A program made the position numbers and the translations under genes. From assembly GCA_035705295.1 (NCBI GenBank), contig DASSWG010000018.1, forward strand, positions 1-13,662: 13,662 bases of DNA, written 5' to 3'. Of the stretch, positions 1 through 7,791 are shown piece after piece. The notes under the pieces were generated by a model, which saw only the letters and a program-made list of their open reading frames with translations, was not told the DNA's origin and ran no database searches. Numbering within the stretch: the stretch's first letter is position 1; every line of letters starts with the position of its first letter. The stretch is from DASSWG01 sp035705295 (GTDB lineage: Bacteria > Bacteroidota > Bacteroidia > Flavobacteriales > Flavobacteriaceae).

Positions 1-986
1 GCCAAATTGATGGTCGCTATCGGGGTTTTGAACTCGTGGGTCATATTGTTGATAAAATCGGTTTTTATCTGTGATATTTGTCGTTGTCTTATCAGTTGTG
101 TCAGTGCGCTCGAATAGGCGATCACAATGACCAAGGTGAAAATTATGGACAAGCTCGCCATCAACGCAATGGACGATAAAATTTCTTGTTTTTTGCCCGT
201 AAAATCGACCATTAATTGATAGTTGTGATCGTTTATTGAAGGCTCGTCCAAATCAAAAATCGAAATCCCATAAGTGGATGGCGCGTCCAATTCGAAATTT
301 TCGGTTTTAATTTTGGTCGCCAACCCGTTGCTATATATCCCAAATTCAAAACCAGTTTCCATGTCGCGTTTTTTCAGTTCTTCTTTGATCAAACTTTTAA
401 GGCGCTCTTTATCGATTCTTTTATAAATTGGAACTTCGGCCGCAACTTCCCTAATTTTGTTGCCCATCAGTTCTTTCATTACTTGGTCCATTTGGGTCAC
501 GCGCACAAATGTTTCCTCGGCGCTCAATTTTTCCCCTTCAATTTCGTTTTTGTGCACCACCCGCGCAACGCGTTTGTTTATTAATTTTTTAAACTCGATG
601 CTGTCTTTGTTTCCGCTCAAAAAAGGAGAAAACAATTTGTAATCTTCTTGGATGACACTGTTCGAATAAAAAAAAGTTTCATCGCCCGTTTCGGTTTTTT
701 GCATTTGGAACAGTTCATCGACTGTGACTCTCTTGGGTTTTCCCAAACTGTCGGTTTTGCTTAAAATAGAAATATAATAACTCGTAAATTCCTCTTCTTC
801 AATTTGATCGGACACGCTTATTAAAATCTGCTTCGCATTAAAGGAAAATTGTTTCTCATTGCTTTCCACGGTGTTTTTGATCCAAAATCCTTGTACGAAA
901 ATTATCCCGATCAACGACAAACTCATCAAGAACACTAGGAATAAAAACAATTTTTTGTTCATGTCCCAAATGTAATATTTTAACAT
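1..986 (-). CDS. Sensor histidine kinase, N-terminal part (cut by window edge)
   Basis: Reading the minus strand from 986 gives 328 uninterrupted codons running off the left edge. An N-terminal membrane segment (about residues 11-32, following the MNKKL stretch) is followed by a roughly 200-residue extracytoplasmic domain that I do not recognise. A second membrane segment then leads to a HisKA dimerisation segment with the H-box MTHEFKTPIATI; the phospho-acceptor is His317 if Met is at 986. The ATPase domain lies outside the window. This is the layout of a membrane-bound two-component sensor kinase that autophosphorylates and passes phosphate to a response regulator, which in such operons often follows. 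The start is uncertain: 986 gives MLKYYIWDMNKK, while an in-frame ATG at 962 gives MNKKL, which looks more like a usual start. It lies 44 bp downstream of coaE on the same strand and is probably the fourth gene of that operon. The signal sensed cannot be inferred. Confidence 0.9.
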   Translation of the reverse strand, partial: MLKYYIWDMNKKLFLFLVFLMSLSLIGIIFVQGFWIKNTVESNEKQFSFNAKQILISVSDQIEEEEFTSYYISILSKTDSLGKPKRVTVDELFQMQKTETGDETFFYSNSVIQEDYKLFSPFLSGNKDSIEFKKLINKRVARVVHKNEIEGEKLSAEETFVRVTQMDQVMKELMGNKIREVAAEVPIYKRIDKERLKSLIKEELKKRDMETGFEFGIYSNGLATKIKTENFELDAPSTYGISIFDLDEPSINDHNYQLMVDFTGKKQEILSSIALMASLSIIFTLVIVIAYSSALTQLIRQRQISQIKTDFINNMTHEFKTPIATINL

Positions 987-1030
987 TTACGCGTTTGCAG
1001 GTTTAACCAAATGTTAACATAACAAGGGAA

Positions 1031-1621
1031 TCAGGCGGTTATAAGCCTTAGCAGTTTGTGGTGGAGTTGGCGAACGGATTGTTTTGTGGTTTCGATGTCA
1101 AGGTTTTCAATGGTGAAGTCGGCCAGTTTCCTTTTTTTTTCATCGCTCCATTGCGCGTTCATCCGTGCTTCAATTTTTTGGCGGTCCGATCGGTCGCGTT
1201 TCAGCAAGCGTTCGATGCGTATTTCTTTTGGTGCGGTCACCAAAATGGTGAAATCACATTTTTTTTCACCGCCGTTCTCAAACAAGATCGCGGCTTCGTA
1301 CAGCACGTACGGGGCTTTTTGTTCTGCGGCCCAGGTTTTGAAATGTTCACGGACTTTGGGGTGTATAATGGCATTGAGCTTTTTCAGCAATGCATGGTGG
1401 TTGAAGACTTTGGTTGCAATGTACGGACGGTCCGGTGCGTTGTTTTGGTAACTTTTTTCGCCCAAAAGCGCAATTATTTCGGCTTTGGCCGTTTCCGAAG
1501 TTTCCATAATTTCTTTTCCGGCTTCGTCGGCAATGTAAACCGGAACGCCCAGTTCTTGAAAAAACCCGGCGACCGTCGATTTTCCACTTCCAATTCCGCC
1601 TGTGAGCCCAATTGTTTTCAT
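1031..1621 (-). CDS. coaE: Dephospho-CoA kinase
   Basis: The 196-residue protein catalyses the last step of coenzyme A synthesis, ATP-dependent 3'-phosphorylation of dephospho-CoA, in the cytoplasm. The N-terminus carries the Walker A loop GGIGSGKS at residues 8-15, followed by the family's substrate-side Asp (Asp32 in YIADEAG). The middle holds the NAIIHPKV segment typical of CoaE, and further on is a lid-like stretch rich in Arg/Lys (RIERLLKRDRSD). Length is normal for the family. The start codon at 1621 overlaps the stop of the upstream YbbR-like gene by 4 bp (ATGA), which fixes this start and implies translational coupling. It sits between the YbbR-like gene and the histidine kinase; I see no functional link between CoA synthesis and either neighbour beyond shared transcription. 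No truncation or missing motif is visible. Confidence 0.97.
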   Translation of the reverse strand: MKTIGLTGGIGSGKSTVAGFFQELGVPVYIADEAGKEIMETSETAKAEIIALLGEKSYQNNAPDRPYIATKVFNHHALLKKLNAIIHPKVREHFKTWAAEQKAPYVLYEAAILFENGGEKKCDFTILVTAPKEIRIERLLKRDRSDRQKIEARMNAQWSDEKKRKLADFTIENLDIETTKQSVRQLHHKLLRLITA

Positions 1622-2574
1622 TTTTGGACAACGAATTGCACTTTGTTCACATTCAAACGAAGTTGGGTGATCTTTTCGGGTTTTTTCAACACTTTCGGAA
1701 TAAAAAAACTTTGTCCTTCTTCCAATTCCCTATAGTCGCAAACCACCCGAAAATCACTTTTTGAGATGTCTTTGTAATTTTCCAAACTCACTTTGAAAAT
1801 TACGGTCAGGGTTTTGGGGAAAATTGTTATTTCCATACCTTCTGGTGCGTTGGTCACATTGATGGGCACTTGTATTTTCCCTTCGGTGAATTTTTCCACT
1901 TGCAACGAATAGTTCACCTTGTTTTCATAAAACGTGATTTCCCCAATCCCGGAGGTGTCGATCGCAATGCTTCCCGAAACCGGGCCGTTTACTTTTTTCA
2001 ACTCCAAATAAATGGTTTTCAAGGATTTTATGGAGTCCACTTTGTTTTTTGCGCCACTAATGGTAATCGAATCGGGCGAAATCCTCAGCGAATCGTTGGA
2101 AGCATAGCCCGGTTGAAAATCCACTTGGATTTGTGAAAGCACCGGAACGGTTTTGACCGTTTTTTGCTGATAGGGGATTTTTAAAGTTTCCTCCATAAAA
2201 ACCACTTCTTCGGGGTTTAAATCCAGCTGTTGCCTAATTTCTTGGGAATGATTTTCCACATTGTACACCAATTCTTCGCCATTGGAATCCAGCTTCGTGA
2301 GGTCAATTTTCAAATCGTTTTTAAAAAGGGAAAACCAAGCAATGCGAAATCCGCTCTCTTCCAACCGGATGTCCAAAAAAACCGGTTTGTCGTCAATGAT
2401 TTTATCTTTTGGAATTTGCGAATATTCCACCGGAATGCGTACCGCTTCTTGGTATGTTTTGGAGAATTGCACCAAAATCCAGATCAACAATGAAAAGCCC
2501 AAGAAAAACGAAAACGCTTTGAAATTGGTTCTTTTGAAACGGGGATGCGCTATTTTTTTTAGATCGGATATCAT
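1618..2574 (-). CDS. YbbR-like domain protein, membrane-anchored
   Basis: This 318-residue protein has a basic N-terminus (KRTNFK), one membrane segment at about residues 21-39 (FSFFLGFSLLIWILVQF) and then a long beta-rich extracytoplasmic region. That region resembles YbbR repeats: short strands around phrases such as VPVEYSQIPKD, KTVPVLSQIQVDFQPGY and IQVPINVTNAPEGMEI, with SPDSITISGAKNKVDSI matching the conserved YbbR core. In Firmicutes, YbbR proteins (CdaR) bind the diadenylate cyclase CdaA. No cyclase gene is adjacent here, so that role should not be transferred. The gene overlaps the glycosyltransferase upstream and coaE downstream by 4 bp each, so all three are almost certainly co-translated from one message. 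The function in Bacteroidota is unknown to me. Confidence 0.85.
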   Translation of the reverse strand: MISDLKKIAHPRFKRTNFKAFSFFLGFSLLIWILVQFSKTYQEAVRIPVEYSQIPKDKIIDDKPVFLDIRLEESGFRIAWFSLFKNDLKIDLTKLDSNGEELVYNVENHSQEIRQQLDLNPEEVVFMEETLKIPYQQKTVKTVPVLSQIQVDFQPGYASNDSLRISPDSITISGAKNKVDSIKSLKTIYLELKKVNGPVSGSIAIDTSGIGEITFYENKVNYSLQVEKFTEGKIQVPINVTNAPEGMEITIFPKTLTVIFKVSLENYKDISKSDFRVVCDYRELEEGQSFFIPKVLKKPEKITQLRLNVNKVQFVVQK

Positions 2575-3572
2575 GAATTGAAAAATAGGTTGGGGAACAC
2601 TTTTTTGGGGTCCCTCTTTAATACTCGAATATAAAAAGTCGCTTTTAAAAAACCAAGTCCATACCCAATGAATTGCGTCAACACTGCTCGAACAGAAAGC
2701 AGTCCTATAATATTACATTTATTTTTTGTGGTGGCGTCAATAAAAATAATCAAAAAATAAATTCCATATAGCAACAGTCCATAATAAAAACCGAACAAAG
2801 CCAAAAGCACACTTCCCAGAAGTCCCAAAACGAACAAGCTTGGAAACCAAAATGCCAATTTTCCCGAACCCGGGTGCCAAGCAGTCAATATGGGGCGTGT
2901 TTTTCCAAATTTATTGACCTGTACATAAAACTTTCCCCAATCAATGCGTCGTTTGTGAAAGACAAAAACCTTAGGGGCAAAAGCAGTTTCAAAGCCTTTT
3001 TCCCGAATGCGGATCGACAAATCGGGGTCTTCCCCGGGATGTATTTTTCCAAAACCGCCGGTGGCTTCAAAGGCTTTTTTTGAAATTCCCATATTGAAAC
3101 TCCTGGGTTCGAAATTTTTTGCCATTTTTTTGTTGCCGCGAATTCCGCCAGTGGTCAAAAAAGAAGTCATCGCATAATTGATGGCTTTTTGGATAGGGGT
3201 GAAATTTTGACCAGCGGCATCCGGTCCGCCGAAACAATCCACAAATTTTTGGTCCAAAAACGCTTCCACTTCCTGCAAATAATTGTTCGGCAACACCACA
3301 TCGCTGTCCAAAATCAAAAAATAGTCCCCAGTGGCTTTGCGCATCCCAAAATTTCGGGAGTCGCCCGGACCGGAGTTTGGTTTGAAAAAATAACGGATGT
3401 CGAGCATGGGAAATTCCGCAACGACCGCATCCGATTTTTCGGTAGAACCATCTTCCACCACTACGATTTCGAATGGAATTTCTCCGGAAAGTCGCGCCAT
3501 ACTTTCCAGCAATTCCTGCAGTTCTTCGGGGCGATTGTAAATAGGGACAATAAAAGAATAGTGTCGTTGCAT
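2571..3572 (-). CDS. GT2-family glycosyltransferase with C-terminal membrane segments
   Basis: The 333-residue protein has a GT-A fold N-terminal domain. It begins YSFIVPIYNRPEEL, continues with VVVEDGS at residues 37-43, and carries the metal/nucleotide-binding DSD motif at residues 89-91. Acidic residues at 181-184 (GEDPDLS) match the catalytic-base region, and KRRIDWGKF (about 207-215) occupies the usual place of the membrane-proximal acceptor motif. From about residue 237 the protein turns hydrophobic with roughly three to four membrane segments, so the enzyme probably works at the inner face of the cytoplasmic membrane on a lipid-linked or envelope glycan. Donor and acceptor cannot be read from the sequence. 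It is first in the minus-strand operon. A TAnnTTTG box ends only 4 nt before the ATG, suggesting a leaderless or near-leaderless message. No defects are visible. Confidence 0.92.
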   Translation of the reverse strand: MQRHYSFIVPIYNRPEELQELLESMARLSGEIPFEIVVVEDGSTEKSDAVVAEFPMLDIRYFFKPNSGPGDSRNFGMRKATGDYFLILDSDVVLPNNYLQEVEAFLDQKFVDCFGGPDAAGQNFTPIQKAINYAMTSFLTTGGIRGNKKMAKNFEPRSFNMGISKKAFEATGGFGKIHPGEDPDLSIRIREKGFETAFAPKVFVFHKRRIDWGKFYVQVNKFGKTRPILTAWHPGSGKLAFWFPSLFVLGLLGSVLLALFGFYYGLLLYGIYFLIIFIDATTKNKCNIIGLLSVRAVLTQFIGYGLGFLKATFYIRVLKRDPKKVFPNLFFNS

Positions 3573-3576
3573 GGCG

Positions 3577-3584
3577 CAAAGGTA
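3577..3584 (-). promoter_or_regulatory. Probable promoter -7 box of the glycosyltransferase operon
   Basis: The minus strand reads TACCTTTG, an exact match to the Bacteroidota TAnnTTTG consensus. It ends four bases before the ATG at 3572, so transcription would begin at or next to the start codon. No convincing TTG element stands about 20 bases upstream, where the degenerate tandem repeat begins. Confidence 0.5.
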
Positions 3585-3591
3585 GGGAAAT

Positions 3592-3726
3592 TGGTTGGTG
3601 AATTGTGATCGTTGATTTGGTGATCGGTGAATGGGGATTGGTGAATGGAGATCGGTGAATGGAGATCGGTGAATGGAGATCGGTGAATGGAGATCGGTGA
3701 TGGGTGATCGGTGAATGGGGATGGGT
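3592..3726. repeat. 14-bp tandem repeat array (GATCGGTGAATGGA)
   Basis: Seven 14-bp units run without gaps from 3622 to 3719; three consecutive units (3650-3691) are identical and the others differ at one to four positions. A partial unit follows to 3726, and degenerate copies extend upstream to about 3592. Each unit can be read as two related heptamers, GATCGGT and GAATGGA. The array fills much of the divergent spacer between the glycosyltransferase operon and pyrG and contains no gene. The strong G/A versus C/T strand bias is visible by eye. Such arrays change copy number by slippage. Confidence 0.95.
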
Positions 3727-3774
3727 TCTTTAAAAATTTTAAAAATCCATGATCATAAAGAAAAGCTTATGGGC

Positions 3775-3808
3775 TTTTATCAAAAACCAAATCTTATTCG
3801 TACTTTTG
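3775..3808 (+). promoter_or_regulatory. Probable pyrG promoter
   Basis: TACTTTTG at 3801-3808 matches the TAnnTTTG consensus exactly. A weak TTTTA element at 3775-3779 stands about 21 bases upstream in place of the ideal TTG. Transcription would start near 3814, giving a short A-rich leader of roughly 30 bases before the pyrG ATG at 3843, with no Shine-Dalgarno sequence, as is usual in this phylum. Confidence 0.6.
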
Positions 3809-3842
3809 CACCCCGTACAGACAATACAATAAACAATCCGAA

Positions 3843-5483
3843 ATGGCCCAAACAAAATACATTTTTGTGACCGGCGGTGTTTCTTCGTCTCTCGGGAAAG
3901 GAATAATCGCGGCTTCACTCGCAAAACTCCTGCAAGCACGTGGTTACAAAGTCACCATTCAAAAATTGGATCCCTACATCAACATCGATCCGGGAACTTT
4001 GAACCCCTACGAACATGGCGAATGTTTCGTAACCGAAGACGGTGCGGAAACCGATTTGGACCTGGGCCACTACGAACGTTTTTTGAACGTGAACACTTCG
4101 CAAGCGAACAACGTCACCACGGGCAAAATTTACCAAAGTGTGATCGAAAAAGAGCGTCGCGGTGAATTTTTGGGAAAAACCGTGCAGGTGATTCCACACA
4201 TTACCAACGAAATAAAAGAGCGCATACAAATACTGGGAAAAAGTGGTGACTACGACATTGTGATCACTGAAATCGGTGGAACCGTGGGCGATATTGAATC
4301 TTTGCCCTACATCGAAGCGGTGCGCCAGTTGAAATGGGAACTCGGCGAGCACAATGCGCTGGTCATTCATTTAACCTTGGTTCCCTACCTTTCCGCAGCC
4401 AAGGAATTGAAAACCAAACCCACGCAGCACAGCATTAAAACCCTAATGGAAAGTGGACTTTCCGCCGATATTTTGGTTTGCCGTACCGAGCATCACTTGA
4501 ACGATGAGTTGAAAACCAAGCTGGCCTTGTTCTGCAACGTAAAAAAAGAAGCGGTGATCGAGTCGATCGATGCTTCCACCATTTATGACGTTCCGAATTT
4601 GATGTTGGAAGAAGGTTTGGACACGATCACTTTGGAAAAACTGCACCTTTCCGATGAAACCCCGCCCAATTTAAAACAATGGAACCAGTTTTTGCAACGC
4701 CACAAAAATCCGAAGCAAGAAGTCACCATTGGTTTGGTCGGGAAATATGTGGAATTGCAGGATTCCTACAAATCCATTTTGGAATCCTTTATCCACGCGG
4801 GTGCTGAAAACGAGGTGAAAGTGAACATCGAAAGCATTCACTCGGAATTTATTGACAAACCGATCAGTGAAAAAACCAGTCATTTGGACGGTATTTTGGT
4901 TGCGCCCGGTTTTGGAGAGCGTGGCATCGAAGGAAAAATCGCGGCCGTGAAATTCGCGCGCGAAAATAAACTTCCCTTTTTCGGGATTTGTTTGGGGATG
5001 CAAATGGCCATTATCGAACTCGCCCGGAATGTTTTGGGCTTGAAAAATGCCAATTCCACCGAAATGAACGAAAATACGCCCCATCCAGTAGTGGATTTGA
5101 TGGAGGAACAAAAAAACATCACCAACAAAGGCGGGACGATGCGTTTGGGTTCGTGGGAATGTAAATTGAAACCCGGCACGATCATCGAAAAAGTGTATGG
5201 AAAAACGACTATTCATGAGCGCCACCGCCATCGCTACGAATACAACAACAAATACAAAACCCAATTGGAGGAAGCGGGAATGATCAGTTCCGGGGTCAAT
5301 CCGAAAACCGGTTTGGTGGAAACCATCGAACTTTCCGATCATCCTTGGTTCGTGGGCGTGCAATACCATCCGGAATATAAAAGCACGGTCGCTTCACCAC
5401 ATCCATTGTTCACTGCGTTCGTGAAAGCGGCGAAGGATTTTTCCGAACAAAAAAGCAAAGCTTCGGTTTCCATTGGCAAATAG
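3843..5483 (+). CDS. pyrG: CTP synthase
   Basis: The 546-residue enzyme makes CTP from UTP, ATP and glutamine in the cytoplasm, the committed step of cytidine nucleotide synthesis. The N-terminal synthetase domain opens with KYIFVTGGVSSSLGKGI (P-loop) and continues with KLDPYINIDPGTLNPYEHGE and the DGAETDLDLGHYERF signature. The C-terminal class I glutamine amidotransferase domain carries the nucleophile Cys383 in GICLGMQ and the His509/Glu511 pair in QYHPE, matching the C-H-E triad of the E. coli enzyme. Length is normal and all key residues are present. It has its own promoter and is divergent from the glycosyltransferase operon. yidC follows 253 bp later on the same strand across a spacer with a strong hairpin, so co-transcription is possible but uncertain. 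Confidence 0.98.
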   Translation: MAQTKYIFVTGGVSSSLGKGIIAASLAKLLQARGYKVTIQKLDPYINIDPGTLNPYEHGECFVTEDGAETDLDLGHYERFLNVNTSQANNVTTGKIYQSVIEKERRGEFLGKTVQVIPHITNEIKERIQILGKSGDYDIVITEIGGTVGDIESLPYIEAVRQLKWELGEHNALVIHLTLVPYLSAAKELKTKPTQHSIKTLMESGLSADILVCRTEHHLNDELKTKLALFCNVKKEAVIESIDASTIYDVPNLMLEEGLDTITLEKLHLSDETPPNLKQWNQFLQRHKNPKQEVTIGLVGKYVELQDSYKSILESFIHAGAENEVKVNIESIHSEFIDKPISEKTSHLDGILVAPGFGERGIEGKIAAVKFARENKLPFFGICLGMQMAIIELARNVLGLKNANSTEMNENTPHPVVDLMEEQKNITNKGGTMRLGSWECKLKPGTIIEKVYGKTTIHERHRHRYEYNNKYKTQLEEAGMISSGVNPKTGLVETIELSDHPWFVGVQYHPEYKSTVASPHPLFTAFVKAAKDFSEQKSKASVSIGK

Positions 5484-5562
5484 ATTTCCCCAGTTGGTGG
5501 AATTGTCAATGAAAATACCGATTTTTGCAGCGAATTAGAAAAAAATAGGTTCTATGATATAG

Positions 5563-5673
5563 TGGGTAAATCCTCGTAATGAGTTTCACGCAAAGAGCGC
5601 AAAGGTTTCGCAGCGATCCGCAGCGTAGTACTTTGTGGCCTTCGCGAGAAATTAAATATCATCTTTTTACCCA
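5563..5673. repeat. Nested imperfect palindrome in the pyrG-yidC spacer
   Basis: Two inverted repeats are nested. The outer arms are TGGGTAAA (5563-5570) and TTTACCCA (5666-5673). The inner arms are 21 bp long (5584-5604, beginning TTTCACGCAAAG, and 5631-5651, ending TTCGCGAGAAA) and match at 16 of 21 positions. The apex holds a CGCAGCG direct repeat (5609-5615 and 5619-5625). The sequence resembles the dispersed CACGCAAAG-type intergenic palindromes I recall from Bacteroidota genomes. It could be a non-autonomous mobile element, an mRNA-processing hairpin or a terminator of pyrG; no long T-run follows, which argues against a classical terminator. Confidence 0.8.
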
Positions 5674-5707
5674 TTAGAGACAAAAGAGAACCAAAAAATA
5701 ATTTCCT

Positions 5708-5722
5708 CCCGAAAATTACGGG
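5708..5722 (+). other. Small hairpin in the yidC leader
   Basis: CCCG (5708-5711) and CGGG (5719-5722) can form a 4-bp stem around a 7-base A/T loop, ending 14 bases before the yidC start. It occupies the usual ribosome-standby region. The stem is short and may be chance. Confidence 0.3.
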
Positions 5723-5736
5723 ACAGTAAATTAAGT

Positions 5737-7608
5737 ATGGAAAACAAAAAACTGGACATCAATTCCCTAATTGGGTTTGTACTGATCGGAGGTATCCTTT
5801 TGTGGATGCTATACCTAAATCCGGCCGAAGAAAAAGCGGTTCCCGAAGCAACAAAAACCGAACAGGTGGAAACCGATGTGCCCGAAACGACTTCGGAAAA
5901 ACCAAGTTCAACCCCAAATATCCAAAGTGATTCGTTGAAGCAAATTGCCGCACAAAACAGTGTGGGCACGTTCGAATATTCGGCTACACTTGCTTCGGCA
6001 CAAGAAAACGTGACCACGCTCGAAAATGAATTGTTGCAATTGAAAATCAGCAACAAAGGTGGGCAAATTGTGGGGGCGAAAATGAAAAAATTCAAAACCC
6101 AAGATTCCATTCCGGTTTTTTTGGTGAAGGATGGAAATGCTTCTTTTGGGTTGGAATTGACCACCAGCGACGGAAAGACCATCGATACAAAAGCACTTTA
6201 TTTCGAACCAAAACTTTCAAACGATGGAAAAACCCTTTCCATGAAATTGAAAATTTCGGAAAACCAATATTTGGAATATGTGTATGCTTTGCGGCCTAAT
6301 GAATACATGCTCGATTTCACCGTGCGTTCACAAGGCTTGAAAAATGCGATTGATGCTTCCAAACCGGCTTTGCTCACCTGGAAAATGAAAACCATACCGC
6401 ATGCGCCGAGCATTCAGTACGAAAACCGCTATACCGAAATCGTGTATGCTTTTGAAGGCGGCGACGACAGCTACACCGGCCAAGGTGAATTGGAAGAAGA
6501 AAACGAAAAGGAAATTGGCTACATCGCTTTCAAACAACATTTGTTCACTTCTGTTTTGTTGGCCGACGAGCCTTTTGATACAGGGAGTTTCACTTCGAAA
6601 AATTTGGTTCAGGACGAAGAAGTGGACACCACGTTTATGAAAGCTTTTACGGCAATCGTTCCGTTGAAAACCAATGCGGGCGAATTCAGTAAAAGCATGA
6701 ATTGGTACTATGGCCCCACGGATTATACCATTTTAACGAAATATGACCGAAATCTTGACGAAATCGTTTCGCTCGGATGGGGAATTTTCGGGTGGATCAA
6801 CCAATACTTGATCATTCCGTTTTTTGGGTTTTTGATGAAATTTTTGCCCGCGGGAATCGCGATTATCTTTTTGACCATTGCCATTAAACTGTTGCTCTCG
6901 CCCGTGCAGTACAAACAGTATTTGTCGCAGGCGAAAATGAAAATTTTGAAACCCGAAATTGCCGAACTCAGCGCGAAATACAAAGACAACGCGATGAAGA
7001 AGCAACAAGAAACCATGAAGTTGTACAACAAGGCCGGCGCGAGCCCAATGGCCGGGTGTTTGCCCGCATTGCTGCAAATTCCGGTGTTTTATGCCTTGTT
7101 CATGTTTTTTCCTTCGGTGTTCGATTTGCGGAACAAAAGTTTCTTGTGGGCGGACGATCTTTCGAGTTTTGATGTCATTGCGGAACTTCCGTTCAGCATT
7201 CCATTTTATGGTGACCACGTGAGTTTGTTCCCGATTTTGGCCTCCGTTGCCATCTTTTTCTCCATGAAATTGACCACCGGAAACAACATGGCCACTTCGC
7301 AACCACAACAAGAAGGAATGCCCGATATGGGAAAAATGATGAAGTACATGATGTACCTTTCGCCTATTTTTATGTTGTTTTTCTTCAACAATTATCCCAG
7401 CGGATTGAGTTTGTACTATTTTGTTTCCAACGTCATCACCATTGGAATAATCCTTGTTATAAAAAATTACATCATCGACGAAGACAAAGTGTTGGCGAAA
7501 ATCGAGGAGAACAAAAAGAAGCCCAAAAAGCAGGGGAAATTTGCCCGAAAGATGGCGGAAATCATGGAACAGGCAGAGCAGCAGAAAAAGGGGCAACAAC
7601 GGAAGTAA
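5737..7608 (+). CDS. yidC: Membrane protein insertase YidC
   Basis: The 623-residue protein inserts and folds inner-membrane proteins, alone or with SecYEG. It opens with a membrane segment (about residues 11-27, LIGFVLIGGILLWMLYL). A charged, low-complexity linker follows, then the large periplasmic P1 beta-sandwich to about residue 340, as in other Gram-negative YidC. The Oxa1-type core follows: hydrophobic segments around ILVPFFGFLMKFLPAGIAIIFL-like sequence, the cytoplasmic hairpin (AKMKILKPEIAELSAKYKDN), the conserved GASPMAGCLPALLQIPVFYALF segment, and NYPSGLSLYYFVSN near the last helices. The positive charge in the hydrophilic groove, Arg366 in E. coli, appears to be Lys384 here (TIAIKLLLSP). 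The tail is strongly basic (KKKPKKQGKFARK), fitting ribosome contact. Start choice is supported by the N-terminal helix. A likely terminator follows the gene. Confidence 0.97.
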   Translation: MENKKLDINSLIGFVLIGGILLWMLYLNPAEEKAVPEATKTEQVETDVPETTSEKPSSTPNIQSDSLKQIAAQNSVGTFEYSATLASAQENVTTLENELLQLKISNKGGQIVGAKMKKFKTQDSIPVFLVKDGNASFGLELTTSDGKTIDTKALYFEPKLSNDGKTLSMKLKISENQYLEYVYALRPNEYMLDFTVRSQGLKNAIDASKPALLTWKMKTIPHAPSIQYENRYTEIVYAFEGGDDSYTGQGELEEENEKEIGYIAFKQHLFTSVLLADEPFDTGSFTSKNLVQDEEVDTTFMKAFTAIVPLKTNAGEFSKSMNWYYGPTDYTILTKYDRNLDEIVSLGWGIFGWINQYLIIPFFGFLMKFLPAGIAIIFLTIAIKLLLSPVQYKQYLSQAKMKILKPEIAELSAKYKDNAMKKQQETMKLYNKAGASPMAGCLPALLQIPVFYALFMFFPSVFDLRNKSFLWADDLSSFDVIAELPFSIPFYGDHVSLFPILASVAIFFSMKLTTGNNMATSQPQQEGMPDMGKMMKYMMYLSPIFMLFFFNNYPSGLSLYYFVSNVITIGIILVIKNYIIDEDKVLAKIEENKKKPKKQGKFARKMAEIMEQAEQQKKGQQRK

Positions 7609-7633
7609 AAGTTGATTATTTTCAAATCGAAAA

Positions 7634-7667
7634 CCAAAAAGCTTCTGTTCACCGGAGGCTTTTCTGG
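7634..7667 (+). terminator. Hairpin terminator after yidC
   Basis: AAAAGCTTCTG (7637-7647) pairs with CGGAGGCTTTT (7653-7663) around a 5-base loop, an 11-bp stem with two G-U pairs. CCA (7634-7636) and TGG (7665-7667) extend it past a bulged C. The descending arm ends in TTTT. It lies 26 bases after the yidC stop, the expected place for an intrinsic terminator. Confidence 0.75.
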
Positions 7668-7698
7668 TATAGAAAAAAAAGGTAATGTCACCAAAAAT

Positions 7699-7752
7699 GT
7701 CACATCGAGCGCAGTCGAGATGCAAATAGGTCTCGACTGCGCTCGACCTGAC
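7699..7752. repeat. Perfect 16-bp inverted repeat, REP-like
   Basis: TCGAGCGCAGTCGAGA (7705-7720) is perfectly repeated inverted at 7731-7746 around a 10-base loop. GTCA (7699-7702) and TGAC (7749-7752) add an outer stem beyond a 2x2 internal loop. I recall closely similar TCGAGCGCAGTCGAGA palindromes scattered between genes in Flavobacteriaceae. It lies between the yidC terminator and the MORN-repeat gene and codes for nothing. It could act as a REP element or an mRNA-stabilising hairpin. Confidence 0.9.
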
Positions 7753-7791
7753 AAAGCTTTTTGAACATATAATGCCAAAACAAACAGTACA

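Noticed and set aside
457..642. A 61-codon plus-strand open frame
   Set aside because: It lies antisense within the continuous reading frame of the histidine kinase sensor domain.
1058..1735. Plus-strand open frame of 225 codons opposite coaE and the YbbR-like gene
   Set aside because: It is antisense to coaE with its intact P-loop and is dominated by Phe and Cys. No motif and no promoter support it.
3592..3726. Possible CRISPR array
   Set aside because: The 14-bp units are contiguous with no unique spacers, so it is a simple tandem repeat.
4671..5369. Minus-strand open frame of 232 codons opposite pyrG
   Set aside because: It is a shadow of the CTP synthase amidotransferase domain; all conserved pyrG motifs are on the plus strand.
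5520..5527. GATTTTTG as the yidC promoter -7 box
   Set aside because: It mismatches the first base of TAnnTTTG, and the nearby TTG triplets give spacings of 14 or 23 bases, so the support is too weak.
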